From contig LSIG01000227.1 in NCBI GenBank assembly GCA_001556125.1, positions 1 through 62,990 on the forward strand: DNA of 62,990 nucleotides. Direction: 5' to 3'. A program made the translations under genes and the position numbers. Under the pieces are notes generated by a model. The model was not told the origin of the DNA. It saw only the letters and a program-made list of their open reading frames with translations, and made no database searches. The stretch is from Rhizobiales bacterium CCH10-E5 (GTDB lineage: Bacteria; Pseudomonadota; Alphaproteobacteria; Rhizobiales; Beijerinckiaceae). Below, in pieces: positions 8,051 through 17,999 of this stretch. The first letter of the stretch is position 1; every line of letters starts with the position of its first letter.

Positions 8051-9330
8051 CACGCTCTCCCGATCACGGGGACTTCCTCCAGCCGTGTCGTGTACCGCGG
8101 CGACCGCATCTCGAACTTCGTGACCCAGGCCTTCTTCTGGCGAGCGATGCCTGCCGCCGCGGGGAAGACAACGCCACGTCCCAGTTTCCGGTTGCAGGCG
8201 TCCAAGGCTTCCATCAGTCGGCCGGACTTCTCCCGATCGAGGGCACCGATCAATGCCCGCTGCGAGGCCTCCAGCGGTACGAGGTCGACCGTCATCAGCC
8301 CGGCCTTGGCGTAGAGGTAGCCGGACTTCCAGATCCGCCGCGCACCCCACTTGGCCGCGCGAACGAGGACGAGCGTGTCGTTGCTCGCCTCGGGGAAATC
8401 GACTGTGGTCGAGACGGAGCGCGAGGGCCCGCGATCGTGCGGCGACGTGTGGAAGAAGACCGTGACGTGGTCCGTCGCCAGACCATGGTGACGCAACTTC
8501 TCGCCGAGCCTCGTCGCATGCGCGGCGATGGCTTCCTGCATCATGTCTAGGCTCTCGACGCGGCCCGCGAAGCTTCGCGTGACGGCGCAGCCTTTCCGGG
8601 TTGGCGCCACGCTCTCCAGGTCGATGCAAGGCGTTCCCCGAAGTTCATGGATGATGCGCTCGCCGACGACCGTCAGGCTTTTCCGGGCGAGCTTGGGATC
8701 GAGCGCGGCGACGTCAGCGGCGGTGCGACATCCGAAGGCGGCGAGCTTGGCCTGGCTCGCGCGGCCGATGCCCCAGACATCCTCCAGATCGACCAAAGGC
8801 AGCCATTCCCGCCGGGCCTCATCGCTGGTGAGGTCGCAGACGCCGCGCAGCTGTGGCGTGCTCTTGGCGATCTTGTTGGCCAGCTTTGCCAGGGTCTTCG
8901 TCGGACCGATGCCGACGCAGGTCGGGACGCCCGTCCAGGTCGACACCGTCGAGCGCAGGTCCCGTCCCATCTCCTCACGCTGACCAGGGGCCACAGGGCT
9001 CATGTCGAGGAAGCTCTCGTCGATCGAGTAGACCTCGATGTCCGAGGCGAACCGCTCATAGACCGTATTCATCCGGCGGCTCATATCGCCGTATAGCGTG
9101 TAGTTGGACGAGAACACCACCACGCCCTCGCGCCTGCAGAGGTCACGGATCGAGAACATCGGCGCCCCCATCTTGATCCCGAGCGCCTTCGCCTCCGCCG
9201 TGCGTGCAACCGCGCAGCCGTCGTTGTTGGACAGCACGATCACCGGGCGCCGGCGCAACTTCGGATCGAAGACCCGTTCGCAGGAGCAGTAGAAGCTGTT
9301 CCCGTCGATCAGGGCGAAGGACCGGGTCAT
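8050..9330 (-). CDS. umuC: Y-family error-prone DNA polymerase, UmuC-type (Pol V catalytic subunit)
   Basis: 426 residues. The catalytic N-terminus [17 protein letters not shown] carries the first metal-binding aspartate; [10 protein letters not shown] and [11 protein letters not shown] (second acidic site) follow. A helix-hairpin-helix region ([12 protein letters not shown]) and a C-terminal DUF4113-like tail are typical of UmuC rather than DinB. Its ATG overlaps the umuD stop (ATGA at 9327-9330). The protein performs translesion synthesis when bound to cleaved UmuD. Expected to be SOS-controlled from the LexA box upstream of umuD. Confidence 0.94.
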   Translation of the reverse strand: MTRSFALIDGNSFYCSCERVFDPKLRRRPVIVLSNNDGCAVARTAEAKALGIKMGAPMFSIRDLCRREGVVVFSSNYTLYGDMSRRMNTVYERFASDIEVYSIDESFLDMSPVAPGQREEMGRDLRSTVSTWTGVPTCVGIGPTKTLAKLANKIAKSTPQLRGVCDLTSDEARREWLPLVDLEDVWGIGRASQAKLAAFGCRTAADVAALDPKLARKSLTVVGERIIHELRGTPCIDLESVAPTRKGCAVTRSFAGRVESLDMMQEAIAAHATRLGEKLRHHGLATDHVTVFFHTSPHDRGPSRSVSTTVDFPEASNDTLVLVRAAKWGARRIWKSGYLYAKAGLMTVDLVPLEASQRALIGALDREKSGRLMEALDACNRKLGRGVVFPAAAGIARQKKAWVTKFEMRSPRYTTRLEEVPVIGRA

Positions 9331-9755
9331 CGACGGAAGCGCCGCACCGCGTTGGTCACGACGCCGAAGATATCGATCTCGGCATCCGGACCGGGGTCGT
9401 AATCGGGGTAGCGTCGGTTGCCGAACGCCAGGCTCGATCGTCCTCCCACGATCCTGAAGACCTTGATGCTGCGCTCTCCATTGACATCGACCACGACGGC
9501 GTCGCCGTCCTTCGGCACCAGGCTGCGATCGACCGTGATCAGACTGCCGTCGAAGATGCCGACGTCGACCGCGCTATCGCCGGCCACTGTCATGATGAAG
9601 GTCGCGGGGGCGTTTTGGATGAGCGTCCGGGACAGATCGATCGGCTGGTCCAGATAGTCGTCTGCCGGACTCGGGAAGCCGGCCCGAACCGCCTTCAGAT
9701 AAACCGACAGGAAGATCGGTGGGCCGAGGACGGCGGGCGACATGAGCATCGGCAT
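9327..9755 (-). CDS. umuD: UmuD, self-cleaving subunit of DNA polymerase V
   Basis: A short S24-family protein of 142 residues. The self-cleavage site is Ala25-Gly26 in [13 protein letters not shown], the catalytic serine is S61 in GDSAVD, and the lysine is K98 in ERSIKVF, matching the spacing of E. coli UmuD (S60/K97). An AGGAG (complement of 9759-9763) is only 3 bases from the ATG at 9755 but 9 bases from an in-frame ATG at 9749, so 9749 is the more likely start. It is followed directly by umuC. Confidence 0.94.
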   Translation of the reverse strand: MPMLMSPAVLGPPIFLSVYLKAVRAGFPSPADDYLDQPIDLSRTLIQNAPATFIMTVAGDSAVDVGIFDGSLITVDRSLVPKDGDAVVVDVNGERSIKVFRIVGGRSSLAFGNRRYPDYDPGPDAEIDIFGVVTNAVRRFRR

Positions 9756-9770
9756 GGGCTCCTATTGTGA

Positions 9771-9785
9771 GAACATAATAGGAAC
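9771..9785 (-). promoter_or_regulatory. LexA (SOS) box upstream of umuD
   Basis: On the minus strand the sequence reads GTTC-CTATTAT-GTTC, a perfect match to the alphaproteobacterial LexA operator GTTC-N7-GTTC. It lies 16-30 bases upstream of the umuD ATG at 9755. This is known biology for the group and argues that the umuDC operon is DNA-damage inducible. Confidence 0.9.
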
Positions 9786-10052
9786 ATCAGTGTCTCGGTT
9801 CGGAGTCAATGTGGGGATTTCGCAACATGGGGCTTACGAGATGTGCCAAGCCGCAGGCGGATGAAGATAGCCGCTTGGTGCTGGAATGTCAGTTTGTTGG
9901 CGAAGTCCAATTGTCAGCTACTGGCCCATCACGCTTGGACCAGCGTCCAGCGCGAGGCGGTACAACGCGCCAGTGACTTGAATTTCGATCGATCGGGCGC
10001 CCGTCGGTAGATAAGCGTGCAAATATGGCACCTTGCCAGTTCGCTGGCCGAC

Positions 10053-12785
10053 ATGTTTCACCTGACCGAGCATCAAGCCGGAAATCGACGGAACCTGCCA
10101 TTGCGTTTGAAGCCGATCCTGGCCGCCCTCGTCGCCGCGATGCTCGTTGGCGCGGCGGGCCTCTACATGGAGCGTATCGATCTTCAGCGCGCGATCGAGC
10201 GACAGGCCGACGAGGCTGCCGCAGACATCGAGACGATGACGAGCCGCATCAGTCGTGACCTGACGCAGAATGTTGGCGTGCTGCAGGGCGTGTCGGCCTT
10301 GATGGACAGCGGCACGGAGGCCTCACAGGAAGCATTCGGGAGTTTCGTCGCGCCGCATCTGCGCGAAAACCCGTCGATCCGCCGCATTTTCGTTGTTCGG
10401 GAGGGACGTGTCACGCGGGTTGCCCCGTTCACGACCGTGCGAGGCGTCTCCGAACGGATCGAGGCACGGATCGTTGCGAGCGATCCCCAGATCGAGCGCG
10501 CTCGGGCGCGCAACGTGCCGGCCATGGTCGGCCCGGCGACCTTCGTCGACGGGCGCATTGGGTTCTTCTACGCCAAGCCCCTGTTCGAGAACAGCGACCC
10601 CGCGAGGGCCTTTCGGGGCTTTACCGGACTCTCCTTCGAGATCGACGAGGCGGTTCTTTGCCCGCTCGGCCAATGTGTGCCGCGCCCGAAATACCAGCTC
10701 GCGCTGCGTGCCTTCGTCGACCAGCAGCCGATCGACTGGCGCCATGGCGACCAGGCGCTGTTCGAAGGAGCCGGCCGCAAGCTGACCGCTTCGATCCGCA
10801 TTCCCGGTGTGCGGTTCGAGGTTGCGGGCCTCCCCAGTGGCGGCTGGCTGACCGCAGCCCCCGAGCGCTGGCTGATCCGCGGCCTGACCTTGGCCCTGGC
10901 GCTGGCGGTGTCGCTCTCGGCCTACCTTGTGTTCGGCGGCCAGCGCCGCCGCGGCGGCGTTAGCCGCTCGCTGGCAACCACAGCGGCAATCTTCGTCCTG
11001 GTGCTCGGCGCGGGCATCGCCGCGGTGATCGACCGCTGGCAGAGCGCCGGCAGCCTCGAGGCGGCCCGCGACGCAGCGCAGGCTGAGCTCGGCCTGCTTG
11101 CCAGCCGCTCGACCCGCGACGTGACCCAGCAGCTGGCTGCCGTCACCAACTTGGCTGCCTTTGTCACCGCAAAGCCCAATATGACCGACGCGGAATTCCG
11201 CGACTTCGCCCAGCGGCTGCGCCGGGAAAGCCCGGAGTTATTGTCGATCCGCCTCGCGCGCGGCGGCAAGATCTCTCATGCCGAACCGGCCGACAGCATA
11301 GATCCATCGCTGATCGGTACGGATCTCACGCGCGGCGCCAGTGAGGCGGCGCTGAACGCAGCCGCGATCGACTCAGGCATCCCGGTTCTCGCTGGTCCAC
11401 AGCGGCTGCCGGACGGGTCCGAGGCCTTCGTCTATCGCAAGCCGGTCTATCTCGGTGACGGCTCGCCCTCACGTGAGCGGTTCTGGGGCTTCGCTACAGT
11501 ACTGATCGACCGCAAGGTCGTGCTCTGCAAGCTCGGGCTCTGCGAGCAGCCGCAGCGCTTCGTCACGGCGGTCCGGCTGGCCGTAAACGGCGAGCCGCGG
11601 CCGGCGTTTGCCGGCGACGATGCGATGTTCGCGCCCGGTAGCGACGCGGTACAGGTTTCGATCCGGGTTCCCGGTGCGCGGATCGATATCGCCGCCCGGC
11701 CGATCGAAGGCTGGATGACGGCCTCGTCGGGCCGCTGGATCCTCTGGGCGATTGCGCTGCCGGCGGCCTTCGCCGCGGCAGGCGGGCTGCTGATGCTGTT
11801 CGTCAACATGCGTGGGCCGCAGCTCAAGATCTGGATTGGCGTGCTGCTGGGCCTCAGCGGAGCGCTGCTGGCGCTGTTCAGCGGCGAGCTGACCGAGGCG
11901 GTGGCGGCGCTCGGATTCGGGCTGGAGCGCTTCGTCTGGCCCGCGAAGCTCACCTTCCTCGCCCTCGCCATCGCCTTCACGATCAACGCCGTGCTGGCGG
12001 CCTATGTCTGGGAGACGCCCGAGGGGGCCGACGACCAGATGATGCGCGCGCCGGCGATCCTGCGCTCGTTCGTGGCGATCGCGATCTACGGCTTGGCTCT
12101 GCTCTGGGCGGCAGCGTTTGCCTTTGGCCTAAGCATGCAGGGGGTCGGATTGACCTCGGGCGTCGTCGGCATCGTTATTGGGATCGCTGTCCAGCGGATC
12201 ATTCTCGACTTCTTCTCCGGCGTGATGATCGGCATCGAACGCCCGTTTGCAATCGGCGATTGGATCGAGATCAGCAACGGCTCGGTGCGAGGCATGGTCA
12301 CCGAGATGACGTGGCGCACCACCACGCTGAGGACGGCCGTGCCCGACTACATCACCGTGCCCAATTCCGTGCTGGCGCAGGCGATCATCTGCAACCGCTC
12401 CCGCCCCAACCGCTGGACGGAATCTTCAGTTTCCGTGCTCGTCGACATGGCGGTGCCGTTCGAGCGGGTTGAGACCGTGATGCTCAAGGTGGTCGAGTTC
12501 GCCAGAGCCGACGTGCCCAATCTGCTACTTGAACCGAAGCCGAGCGTGGTGATCGCCGACCTCAAAGACGGGCAGGCCAACTACAAGCTGAGCTTCTTCG
12601 TTGAACTCGGCGAGCGCAGTGACGGCAAGGCCCGCAGCACAATCCAGAGGCTGCTGCAGCGAGCCTTCCCGATTGCCGGCATCGAGGTCGCCTGGAGCCG
12701 CTCCGAGACCCGCAGCGCAGATAAAGACCACAGCGTTCGTGAGCATTTGGCCGAGCAAGAGGAATTCCCGGCCGCCGCCGAGTGA
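10053..12785 (+). CDS. MscS-family mechanosensitive channel with two N-terminal CHASE-like sensor domains
   Basis: About 910 residues; ATG at 10053 is chosen over the GTG at 10017. An N-terminal membrane segment (PILAALVAAMLVGAAGLYM) precedes a CHASE-like extracytoplasmic domain, a second membrane segment (LALALAVSLSAYLVF) and then a second domain of the same type; the two share the pattern of RDLTQ/RDVTQ, S[IL]RRI/LSIRL, a FxYxKP[LV] motif, GFxxx[SL]FEID/VLIDR, LCxLGxC, and a final SIR[IV]PG[VA]R. Several further helices lead to the MscS pore and beta domain (GIVIGIAVQRIILDFFSGVM, then IGDWIEI). MscS relieves osmotic stress; the duplicated CHASE input suggests ligand control. No operon partner. 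Confidence 0.85.
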   Translation: MFHLTEHQAGNRRNLPLRLKPILAALVAAMLVGAAGLYMERIDLQRAIERQADEAAADIETMTSRISRDLTQNVGVLQGVSALMDSGTEASQEAFGSFVAPHLRENPSIRRIFVVREGRVTRVAPFTTVRGVSERIEARIVASDPQIERARARNVPAMVGPATFVDGRIGFFYAKPLFENSDPARAFRGFTGLSFEIDEAVLCPLGQCVPRPKYQLALRAFVDQQPIDWRHGDQALFEGAGRKLTASIRIPGVRFEVAGLPSGGWLTAAPERWLIRGLTLALALAVSLSAYLVFGGQRRRGGVSRSLATTAAIFVLVLGAGIAAVIDRWQSAGSLEAARDAAQAELGLLASRSTRDVTQQLAAVTNLAAFVTAKPNMTDAEFRDFAQRLRRESPELLSIRLARGGKISHAEPADSIDPSLIGTDLTRGASEAALNAAAIDSGIPVLAGPQRLPDGSEAFVYRKPVYLGDGSPSRERFWGFATVLIDRKVVLCKLGLCEQPQRFVTAVRLAVNGEPRPAFAGDDAMFAPGSDAVQVSIRVPGARIDIAARPIEGWMTASSGRWILWAIALPAAFAAAGGLLMLFVNMRGPQLKIWIGVLLGLSGALLALFSGELTEAVAALGFGLERFVWPAKLTFLALAIAFTINAVLAAYVWETPEGADDQMMRAPAILRSFVAIAIYGLALLWAAAFAFGLSMQGVGLTSGVVGIVIGIAVQRIILDFFSGVMIGIERPFAIGDWIEISNGSVRGMVTEMTWRTTTLRTAVPDYITVPNSVLAQAIICNRSRPNRWTESSVSVLVDMAVPFERVETVMLKVVEFARADVPNLLLEPKPSVVIADLKDGQANYKLSFFVELGERSDGKARSTIQRLLQRAFPIAGIEVAWSRSETRSADKDHSVREHLAEQEEFPAAAE

Positions 12786-13117
12786 TGGCATGATATTGGA
12801 GCGCCGGTACCCACACTTCTGCCCATGAACTCGAGGTCAGCAACTGGCGCATTGGGCGGGTTTACGGGTGCTGAGCGATAGCGACGACCACCTCTTCCCG
12901 CTTTGGCATCCCGCTGATGCAGTGCCATACCCATGCCCATCTGGTTTGGTTCAGAGAGCAGCCGGCGCACGACCGTGTCGTCTCCAGATTACCCCCCAAC
13001 AACCTCAGGCGCGAAGAGCGCGACTGGATGCAGTGTGTCCGTAAGGCAGTCAGCCTCGGGGTTGAACGGGTCGCTTAGAATGGTTCTGCAAATTGAAGTA
13101 TAGCCTAGTGGGATGCG
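12786..13117. other. Gap between the channel gene and traA, with a short possible gene remnant
   Basis: No convincing gene. A plus-strand open stretch at 12917-13078 (53 codons from an ATG, MQCHTHAHLVWF... to TAG) has protein-like composition (NLRREERDWMQCVRK) and could be the tail of a decayed gene, but I cannot place it. No hairpin with a T-run stands out between the two convergent genes. Confidence 0.3.
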
Positions 13118-16100
13118 TTACATCCCCGGCTCCTTGTCGCCAGGAGGCGTCTGAGGTCGACCTTTTCGGGTGGCCATAGGGCGCTCTGCTTTCTGTGGGG
13201 GCGGCTTAAATGGTGTCGGCAGGATCTCGTTCGGCATCAGAGTCCTCGGATTGATCATGGTCGGGTCCAGTTTCCGATATGGATTCGTGGATGTCCGGTT
13301 CGTGGCAGGCGGGTGAGGATCACGGCGCCCGCTGGGCGAATGAACGACTACCGATGTTTCAGGCTCGAGCGGTCCTGTGCTTGCGCTGAGACCCGGTGTT
13401 GGGGTCTGGACAGTTCGCTCTACGCTCTCGGCTTGATTGGCGCTGATTTGGCTCGGCGCCTGATCCAACGAACGTCTCGCAGCGAGCTGACCTTTCAGCG
13501 CGATCTTGCGCAGGCGTTTGCCGGTAGGTTGGTGTTCGTCATCATCGGGCAGCTGCCAAGACAAGCCCCCAAGGCTCTGATTATTTCTGATGGGCCCGGG
13601 CGCATCGATAATCGCAGCCGATCCGGGTGTTTCGCCTGCCGGCAACAATGTCTGAGGCTTTGCGTCCGCGCCAACCCCTGCGGTCGCAGTACCGGCCGGA
13701 TTTACGACCGGAGGCCTTGCCGAGGGCCATAGGATGTCGGCCTTCGAAAATATTCTAGGACTGACCAAGGTCGGATCAACACTGCCGAAAGCACGCGCGT
13801 GCAGGCTTCGCCCTGTAGTGAGTGGCGGCATCGACGGCGCACTCGCCGAAACATTGAATGGCCCTGTAACGTTGCTCTCGGCCTGCCTGTGGTCAGCTTG
13901 CCCCTTTCCACCGATCCTGCGTAGCTCAACCCTGCGTCGACGAGACCCGGTCGATCCGGCCTCTTCGTCGTCAAGTGTAAAGGATGGCGATCCGGTGAGC
14001 GCGGGGAGGGACGGCGACCCGGCCGGATGCGCCGTTGTTTGAACGATAGCGCGCGTTGATGGATCGCCGCCAGGCGATGCCCAACCGATGTGGCGCGAAA
14101 GCGCGCGCTCCTGATCCGGCATCATGCCATCCCGCCGGTCCAGGCCGGTAGGCGCAGACGATCCGTCGGGCCGTTCGAAGCCGGCAGTCCTCGCGACGCT
14201 GACCTTGATGCCCCGATCGACCTCGGCGGCGCATTCTTGCGCGACTCTTCGTGTCCGGGCGATCATCGCCTTAAAGCGGCGAAGACCCGCCGAAGGCGCG
14301 GGTTCAAACTGATCGTCCGCCATCAGCGGCGCGACCACCGAGGAGGGCGGCATCGAGAGCCGCTCACGCCAGGCGGCCGCTCTGTGGGCCCGCAGAGCCC
14401 GTGCGATCGGATTGAGCACCCACAATGCCGCCCGGTCACGGACGAACGAGCGCGCCTGGCGCAAAGAACGCCCGAGCAACACCACCGCAGCCTGCACGAG
14501 ACGCGACTCGGATTCGGCCCCCGCTGTCCGCAAACGCTGATCGGCCCGGCGCGACCAGCCAACAGTCCCGACCCTCGGATCAAGCGCATAACCGCTCGCA
14601 GGGTGGGCCAGGATGCCGGCGCGCGTCAGCCGCCCGCCGAACCATGACACACAGATCGCGGGCGAAAGCATTGCCGCCAGCCGCTGTCTTTCTGCGACCG
14701 AGAGCGCCTCGGGATCGCTGGTCGCATGATCGTGCCCGGGCGCTGGAACCTGGACAGGAAGCGGCGCGCTCGCCGCTGTCATTTCGGATGCGCGTCCTGA
14801 GTCGATCTTCGGCACGATCTGCGCGTCGGATCGGGCTCGCATGCGTAGGCGGAACGCGGAGACCGGATCAGCAGCGCCGAGCCAGTCGCGGACATCGTCG
14901 ACGTAATCGCTGGGATTTGCCTTCAGGGGCTGCGCGTTCGCTTCGCGCTGCAACTGTTTCATCACGCGCGAGACCTGATCAGGTGTCAGCGCTCGCTCTG
15001 GCGTCTGTGTCTCCTGATCGACACCTCGGAACCCGCCGTCACGGCTAATTCCTGCCCGGCGAGATCGGTTGAGCTTGAGAACGCGTTCGCCATCGACCTC
15101 GATCCTGAGCGCGAGGCGATGGCGCGTGCAGGCAACGTAGAGATTCGATGCATTCATGGCGCACAGATGCGCGACCACCGCGACCTCAACCGTCGCACCT
15201 TGGGCGGCGTAGTTCGTTACGGCATAGGCGTGTTGAAGATGGACCGCTGCGCTGACGCCGGCCTGATCCCTGACGGCGAGGTCGCTGATCCGGGCAGCGA
15301 GTTCGAGCGGACGCCCGTTATCGTCATGACGGTCGAGCCGGAACACGATCCGGGGCTCCTCGCCGTCGTTATCAACAGAGAGGATCGTCGCCACGTCCGA
15401 GTTGAAGACCTGCGGTGCGAGGCGCAGCCGGCGCCCGAACATGACCCGGTCGCCGACGCGCAACTCGACCGGCACGGGAGAGCCGCCGCCGCGCCCCACG
15501 GCGTCGACGACGATCGCGGTTTCGCCGAGCTGTCCATCCTGGATCAGGATTTGGCGGACGCGGCGATTAAGTTCCGCGACGTCCTCGTTGCGGACTGCGA
15601 TCAGCAGCCTTTGAGCGAGCGCCTGCGTGCTCCAGTCAGGCTCTGCCCGCGACGGGTCGTCGAGATAGGACCGTACGCAGGCGGCAAGGGTCGTTTCGCG
15701 GTCTCTGTGTACCGCGACCACTCCGGCTTCGTCATAGCGCGCGAGCCCCGCGGCCGCATTCCCTGCGGCGAACTGGGTGGACGCCTCGCGCATCCACTCC
15801 AGCCCCTGTCGCCGGATTTGGTCGAGGCGATTCGAGCCGAGCAGGTCGATGAGGGCTCGCATCGGCGCACCGCGCGCGACTGGCTGGAGCTGGCGGGTAT
15901 CACCCGTCAGGATGAGCTTGGCGTCCGCCGCCGTCGTCGCCTCGACCAGAGTCTGGAGATCACGCGATCCGGCCATTCCTGCTTCATCCACGATGATGAC
16001 GGTGTTCCGATCGAGGACCCGTTTGCCCTCCCTGATCTCGGCGGCGAGCGGATCGAGGGCCTGCGCGTCGGAGAGCGCGACTCTCGCCTCCTGCCCGGCG

Positions 16101-17638
16101 AGACGTGCGGCCCGCCAGGCCGGCGCGGCGACGAGCACCTGACGCTGATCCGCGACGAGAATGTCGCGCAGCAGCCTCAACACATGCGTCTTGCCCGCGC
16201 CGGCCGCGCCCTCTGCGACGCACACGCCGTCGGGACCGAGCATATGACGCACCGCGTCGCGTTGCTCGTTGCTGGCCGTGCTGCCGGCGAGTACCGCCTC
16301 GATGGCGGCCGGCTCGGGCGCTATCCAGGCGCCGCGTGCGTTGAGGGCCGTCTTAAGGAGCGCGTGCTCGTCACGGACCGCCTCAGCCGGCATGAAGCGC
16401 TGCAGCTGGTGCGATAAGTGTGGCAAGCCGATCAGCTTGGCTTGACGGGCTTGTGTGCGCTCCAGGATTTGCGCCGGCGCCAGCCGCGTCTGGAACGTCT
16501 GCGCCTCAATCCGAAGGATGTCGGCATGCGAAATGGTCAGCTCCCGTTTGAGCAGCTCCGTATACGCGTCGCGAGCGGTAATCTCGAACGCTACGGGGGC
16601 GTCAGGGATATTGCGTCTACGTTCGGACTGCGCCTGTACGCGCGCCCAGATCGTGTCCATGTCGAAGCCAATCCCGGCCAACTGCGCGTGCCAGTCCAGC
16701 TGCAACTGCGACAGGGGCGTCGCGCTGTCCTTGCGCGGCCGCGTGCCCAGCGCTGCGATCTCGGCAGCGCGCCTGTTTTCCGCACTGGTCAGACCTTTGC
16801 GGTTGAGTTCGCCGACCACCGCAGCGCGCCGCTTGCTGAACAGTTCGCAGACCTCGCGAGGTACACCGGGGATCTCAATTCCGATCCCCTTGCCGATCGC
16901 AATGATCCCCATCCGTTCGCGCAGCAGGCGCACGAGCTCCGCTCGGTAGAGCGCCGACAGCGCGTTCTTGTATGTGAGAAGAAGCTTGTTCTCGATCGCA
17001 CCGAGCGAGCCGTCGTCGCGCACGCACATGTTGAACAGGACCGCGTGCGAGTGCACCTGCGGATCGCGGTCGCGGCTCGTCAGATGCCGGTAGACCGCAA
17101 CGATGCTTTCGGTCGCGGGCAGGCGCACCGCGCCCTGCTTGCCGCGGCGGTTCAGGATCAACCCCATAGCGGCCGCCAGCCGTAGCGTCGTCTCGACCGC
17201 GTCGTCATGGATCGCGAGAAGACTGTCGCGACGTCTCGGTTCCGAGAGAAGTGCCACCGTCGAGAACACCTTCTCGGCGGAGAAGCACAGATCGTAGGCG
17301 ACCACGTGCCGCGCGCGACCGGGGCGAGAGCGCTTACCCGCCCGATCACGACTGGTGATGACTGGCATGATCGCAAGCCGGCCGCTGCGCGGGTTGCGGC
17401 CCTGGCCAAGCCGCTCGACCAGATCGAAGTGCGCTAGACCCCCGTCGAGGATCGACCCGAACGGACCTGCTTCGCGATCGTATCCGGCCGGCGCCGGCCC
17501 GGCCAACCGCATTAGCGTGCCGCGTGAACCCGTCCGGTCCTCGTAGTAGCCCAGTCCGAGATCGAACTCGTCGAGACCCGCTCGCCCCTCGGCAACGCGA
17601 TAATAGGCGATCGAGTTGATAACCTCGATCGTGATCAT
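13118..17638 (-). CDS. traA: Conjugative relaxase/helicase of the MobF (TrwC/TraI) type
   Basis: 1506 residues. The relaxase domain (about 1-300) has paired tyrosines at 12-13 and 31-32, an AYDLCFSAEKVFS motif near 114-126 and the metal-binding HSHAVLFN near 196-203. The helicase part follows with Walker A EGAAGAGKT near 476-484 and Walker B VIIVDEAG near 547-554, then a UvrD-like C-terminal region (VTNYAAQGATV). The last ~300 residues are low-complexity and carry repeated segments. It nicks oriT and unwinds the transferred strand during conjugation. Its start overlaps the small upstream gene (ATGA). No type IV secretion genes are in the window, so transfer would depend on genes elsewhere. 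Confidence 0.9.
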   Translation of the reverse strand: MITIEVINSIAYYRVAEGRAGLDEFDLGLGYYEDRTGSRGTLMRLAGPAPAGYDREAGPFGSILDGGLAHFDLVERLGQGRNPRSGRLAIMPVITSRDRAGKRSRPGRARHVVAYDLCFSAEKVFSTVALLSEPRRRDSLLAIHDDAVETTLRLAAAMGLILNRRGKQGAVRLPATESIVAVYRHLTSRDRDPQVHSHAVLFNMCVRDDGSLGAIENKLLLTYKNALSALYRAELVRLLRERMGIIAIGKGIGIEIPGVPREVCELFSKRRAAVVGELNRKGLTSAENRRAAEIAALGTRPRKDSATPLSQLQLDWHAQLAGIGFDMDTIWARVQAQSERRRNIPDAPVAFEITARDAYTELLKRELTISHADILRIEAQTFQTRLAPAQILERTQARQAKLIGLPHLSHQLQRFMPAEAVRDEHALLKTALNARGAWIAPEPAAIEAVLAGSTASNEQRDAVRHMLGPDGVCVAEGAAGAGKTHVLRLLRDILVADQRQVLVAAPAWRAARLAGQEARVALSDAQALDPLAAEIREGKRVLDRNTVIIVDEAGMAGSRDLQTLVEATTAADAKLILTGDTRQLQPVARGAPMRALIDLLGSNRLDQIRRQGLEWMREASTQFAAGNAAAGLARYDEAGVVAVHRDRETTLAACVRSYLDDPSRAEPDWSTQALAQRLLIAVRNEDVAELNRRVRQILIQDGQLGETAIVVDAVGRGGGSPVPVELRVGDRVMFGRRLRLAPQVFNSDVATILSVDNDGEEPRIVFRLDRHDDNGRPLELAARISDLAVRDQAGVSAAVHLQHAYAVTNYAAQGATVEVAVVAHLCAMNASNLYVACTRHRLALRIEVDGERVLKLNRSRRAGISRDGGFRGVDQETQTPERALTPDQVSRVMKQLQREANAQPLKANPSDYVDDVRDWLGAADPVSAFRLRMRARSDAQIVPKIDSGRASEMTAASAPLPVQVPAPGHDHATSDPEALSVAERQRLAAMLSPAICVSWFGGRLTRAGILAHPASGYALDPRVGTVGWSRRADQRLRTAGAESESRLVQAAVVLLGRSLRQARSFVRDRAALWVLNPIARALRAHRAAAWRERLSMPPSSVVAPLMADDQFEPAPSAGLRRFKAMIARTRRVAQECAAEVDRGIKVSVARTAGFERPDGSSAPTGLDRRDGMMPDQERALSRHIGWASPGGDPSTRAIVQTTAHPAGSPSLPALTGSPSFTLDDEEAGSTGSRRRRVELRRIGGKGQADHRQAESNVTGPFNVSASAPSMPPLTTGRSLHARAFGSVDPTLVSPRIFSKADILWPSARPPVVNPAGTATAGVGADAKPQTLLPAGETPGSAAIIDAPGPIRNNQSLGGLSWQLPDDDEHQPTGKRLRKIALKGQLAARRSLDQAPSQISANQAESVERTVQTPTPGLSASTGPLEPETSVVVHSPSGRRDPHPPATNRTSTNPYRKLDPTMINPRTLMPNEILPTPFKPPPQKAERPMATRKGRPQTPPGDKEPGM

Positions 17639-17895
17639 CGCTGCGCACGCCCCGGCGTGACCAGCGCGCTCGCGATTGCCTCGAGCTGCGCGTCAACCAG
17701 CTCCGCTCGCGTAAGCCATCGCTCGACCGCTTCGGCCAGAACGTGCTCCCGCAGTGCGCGCTCGACGATGCGCGCCGGTGAGCAGCGATGAAGGCGTGCC
17801 AGACGTTGAACGTGATCATGAACCTCGACCGAGAGCGCGACGCGCAGTTCTCGGGTGGAGGCCGGCGATTCCGAGCGCGATGTCAACATTGTCAT
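17635..17895 (-). CDS. Small DNA-binding-like protein, probable relaxosome accessory or antitoxin-type RHH protein
   Basis: 86 residues from the ATG at 17895 (MTMLTSRSES...); an in-frame extension to 17991 runs through the promoter region and is less likely. The core ELRVALSVEVHDHVQRLARL followed by SPARIVERALREHVL has the strand-helix-helix pattern of ribbon-helix-helix proteins. Its stop overlaps the traA start, so the two are co-transcribed. The most plausible role is binding near oriT or autoregulation of the traA operon; the inverted repeat at 18000-18035 is a candidate site. Confidence 0.65.
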   Translation of the reverse strand: MTMLTSRSESPASTRELRVALSVEVHDHVQRLARLHRCSPARIVERALREHVLAEAVERWLTRAELVDAQLEAIASALVTPGRAQR

Positions 17896-17999
17896 GGGCT
17901 TGCGGCTCCGTCCGCCGAGTTTGCTGCACCCGGGGTGCGTAAGGTGTGCCCCGTTTGTTCCTGCGCCGCAGCGCGCCGGTCGGGACGCCATTTGACTCC

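Noticed and set aside
15119..16417. Long open frames on the plus strand inside traA
   Set aside because: They are antisense shadows in high-GC DNA; traA on the other strand has all relaxase and helicase motifs.
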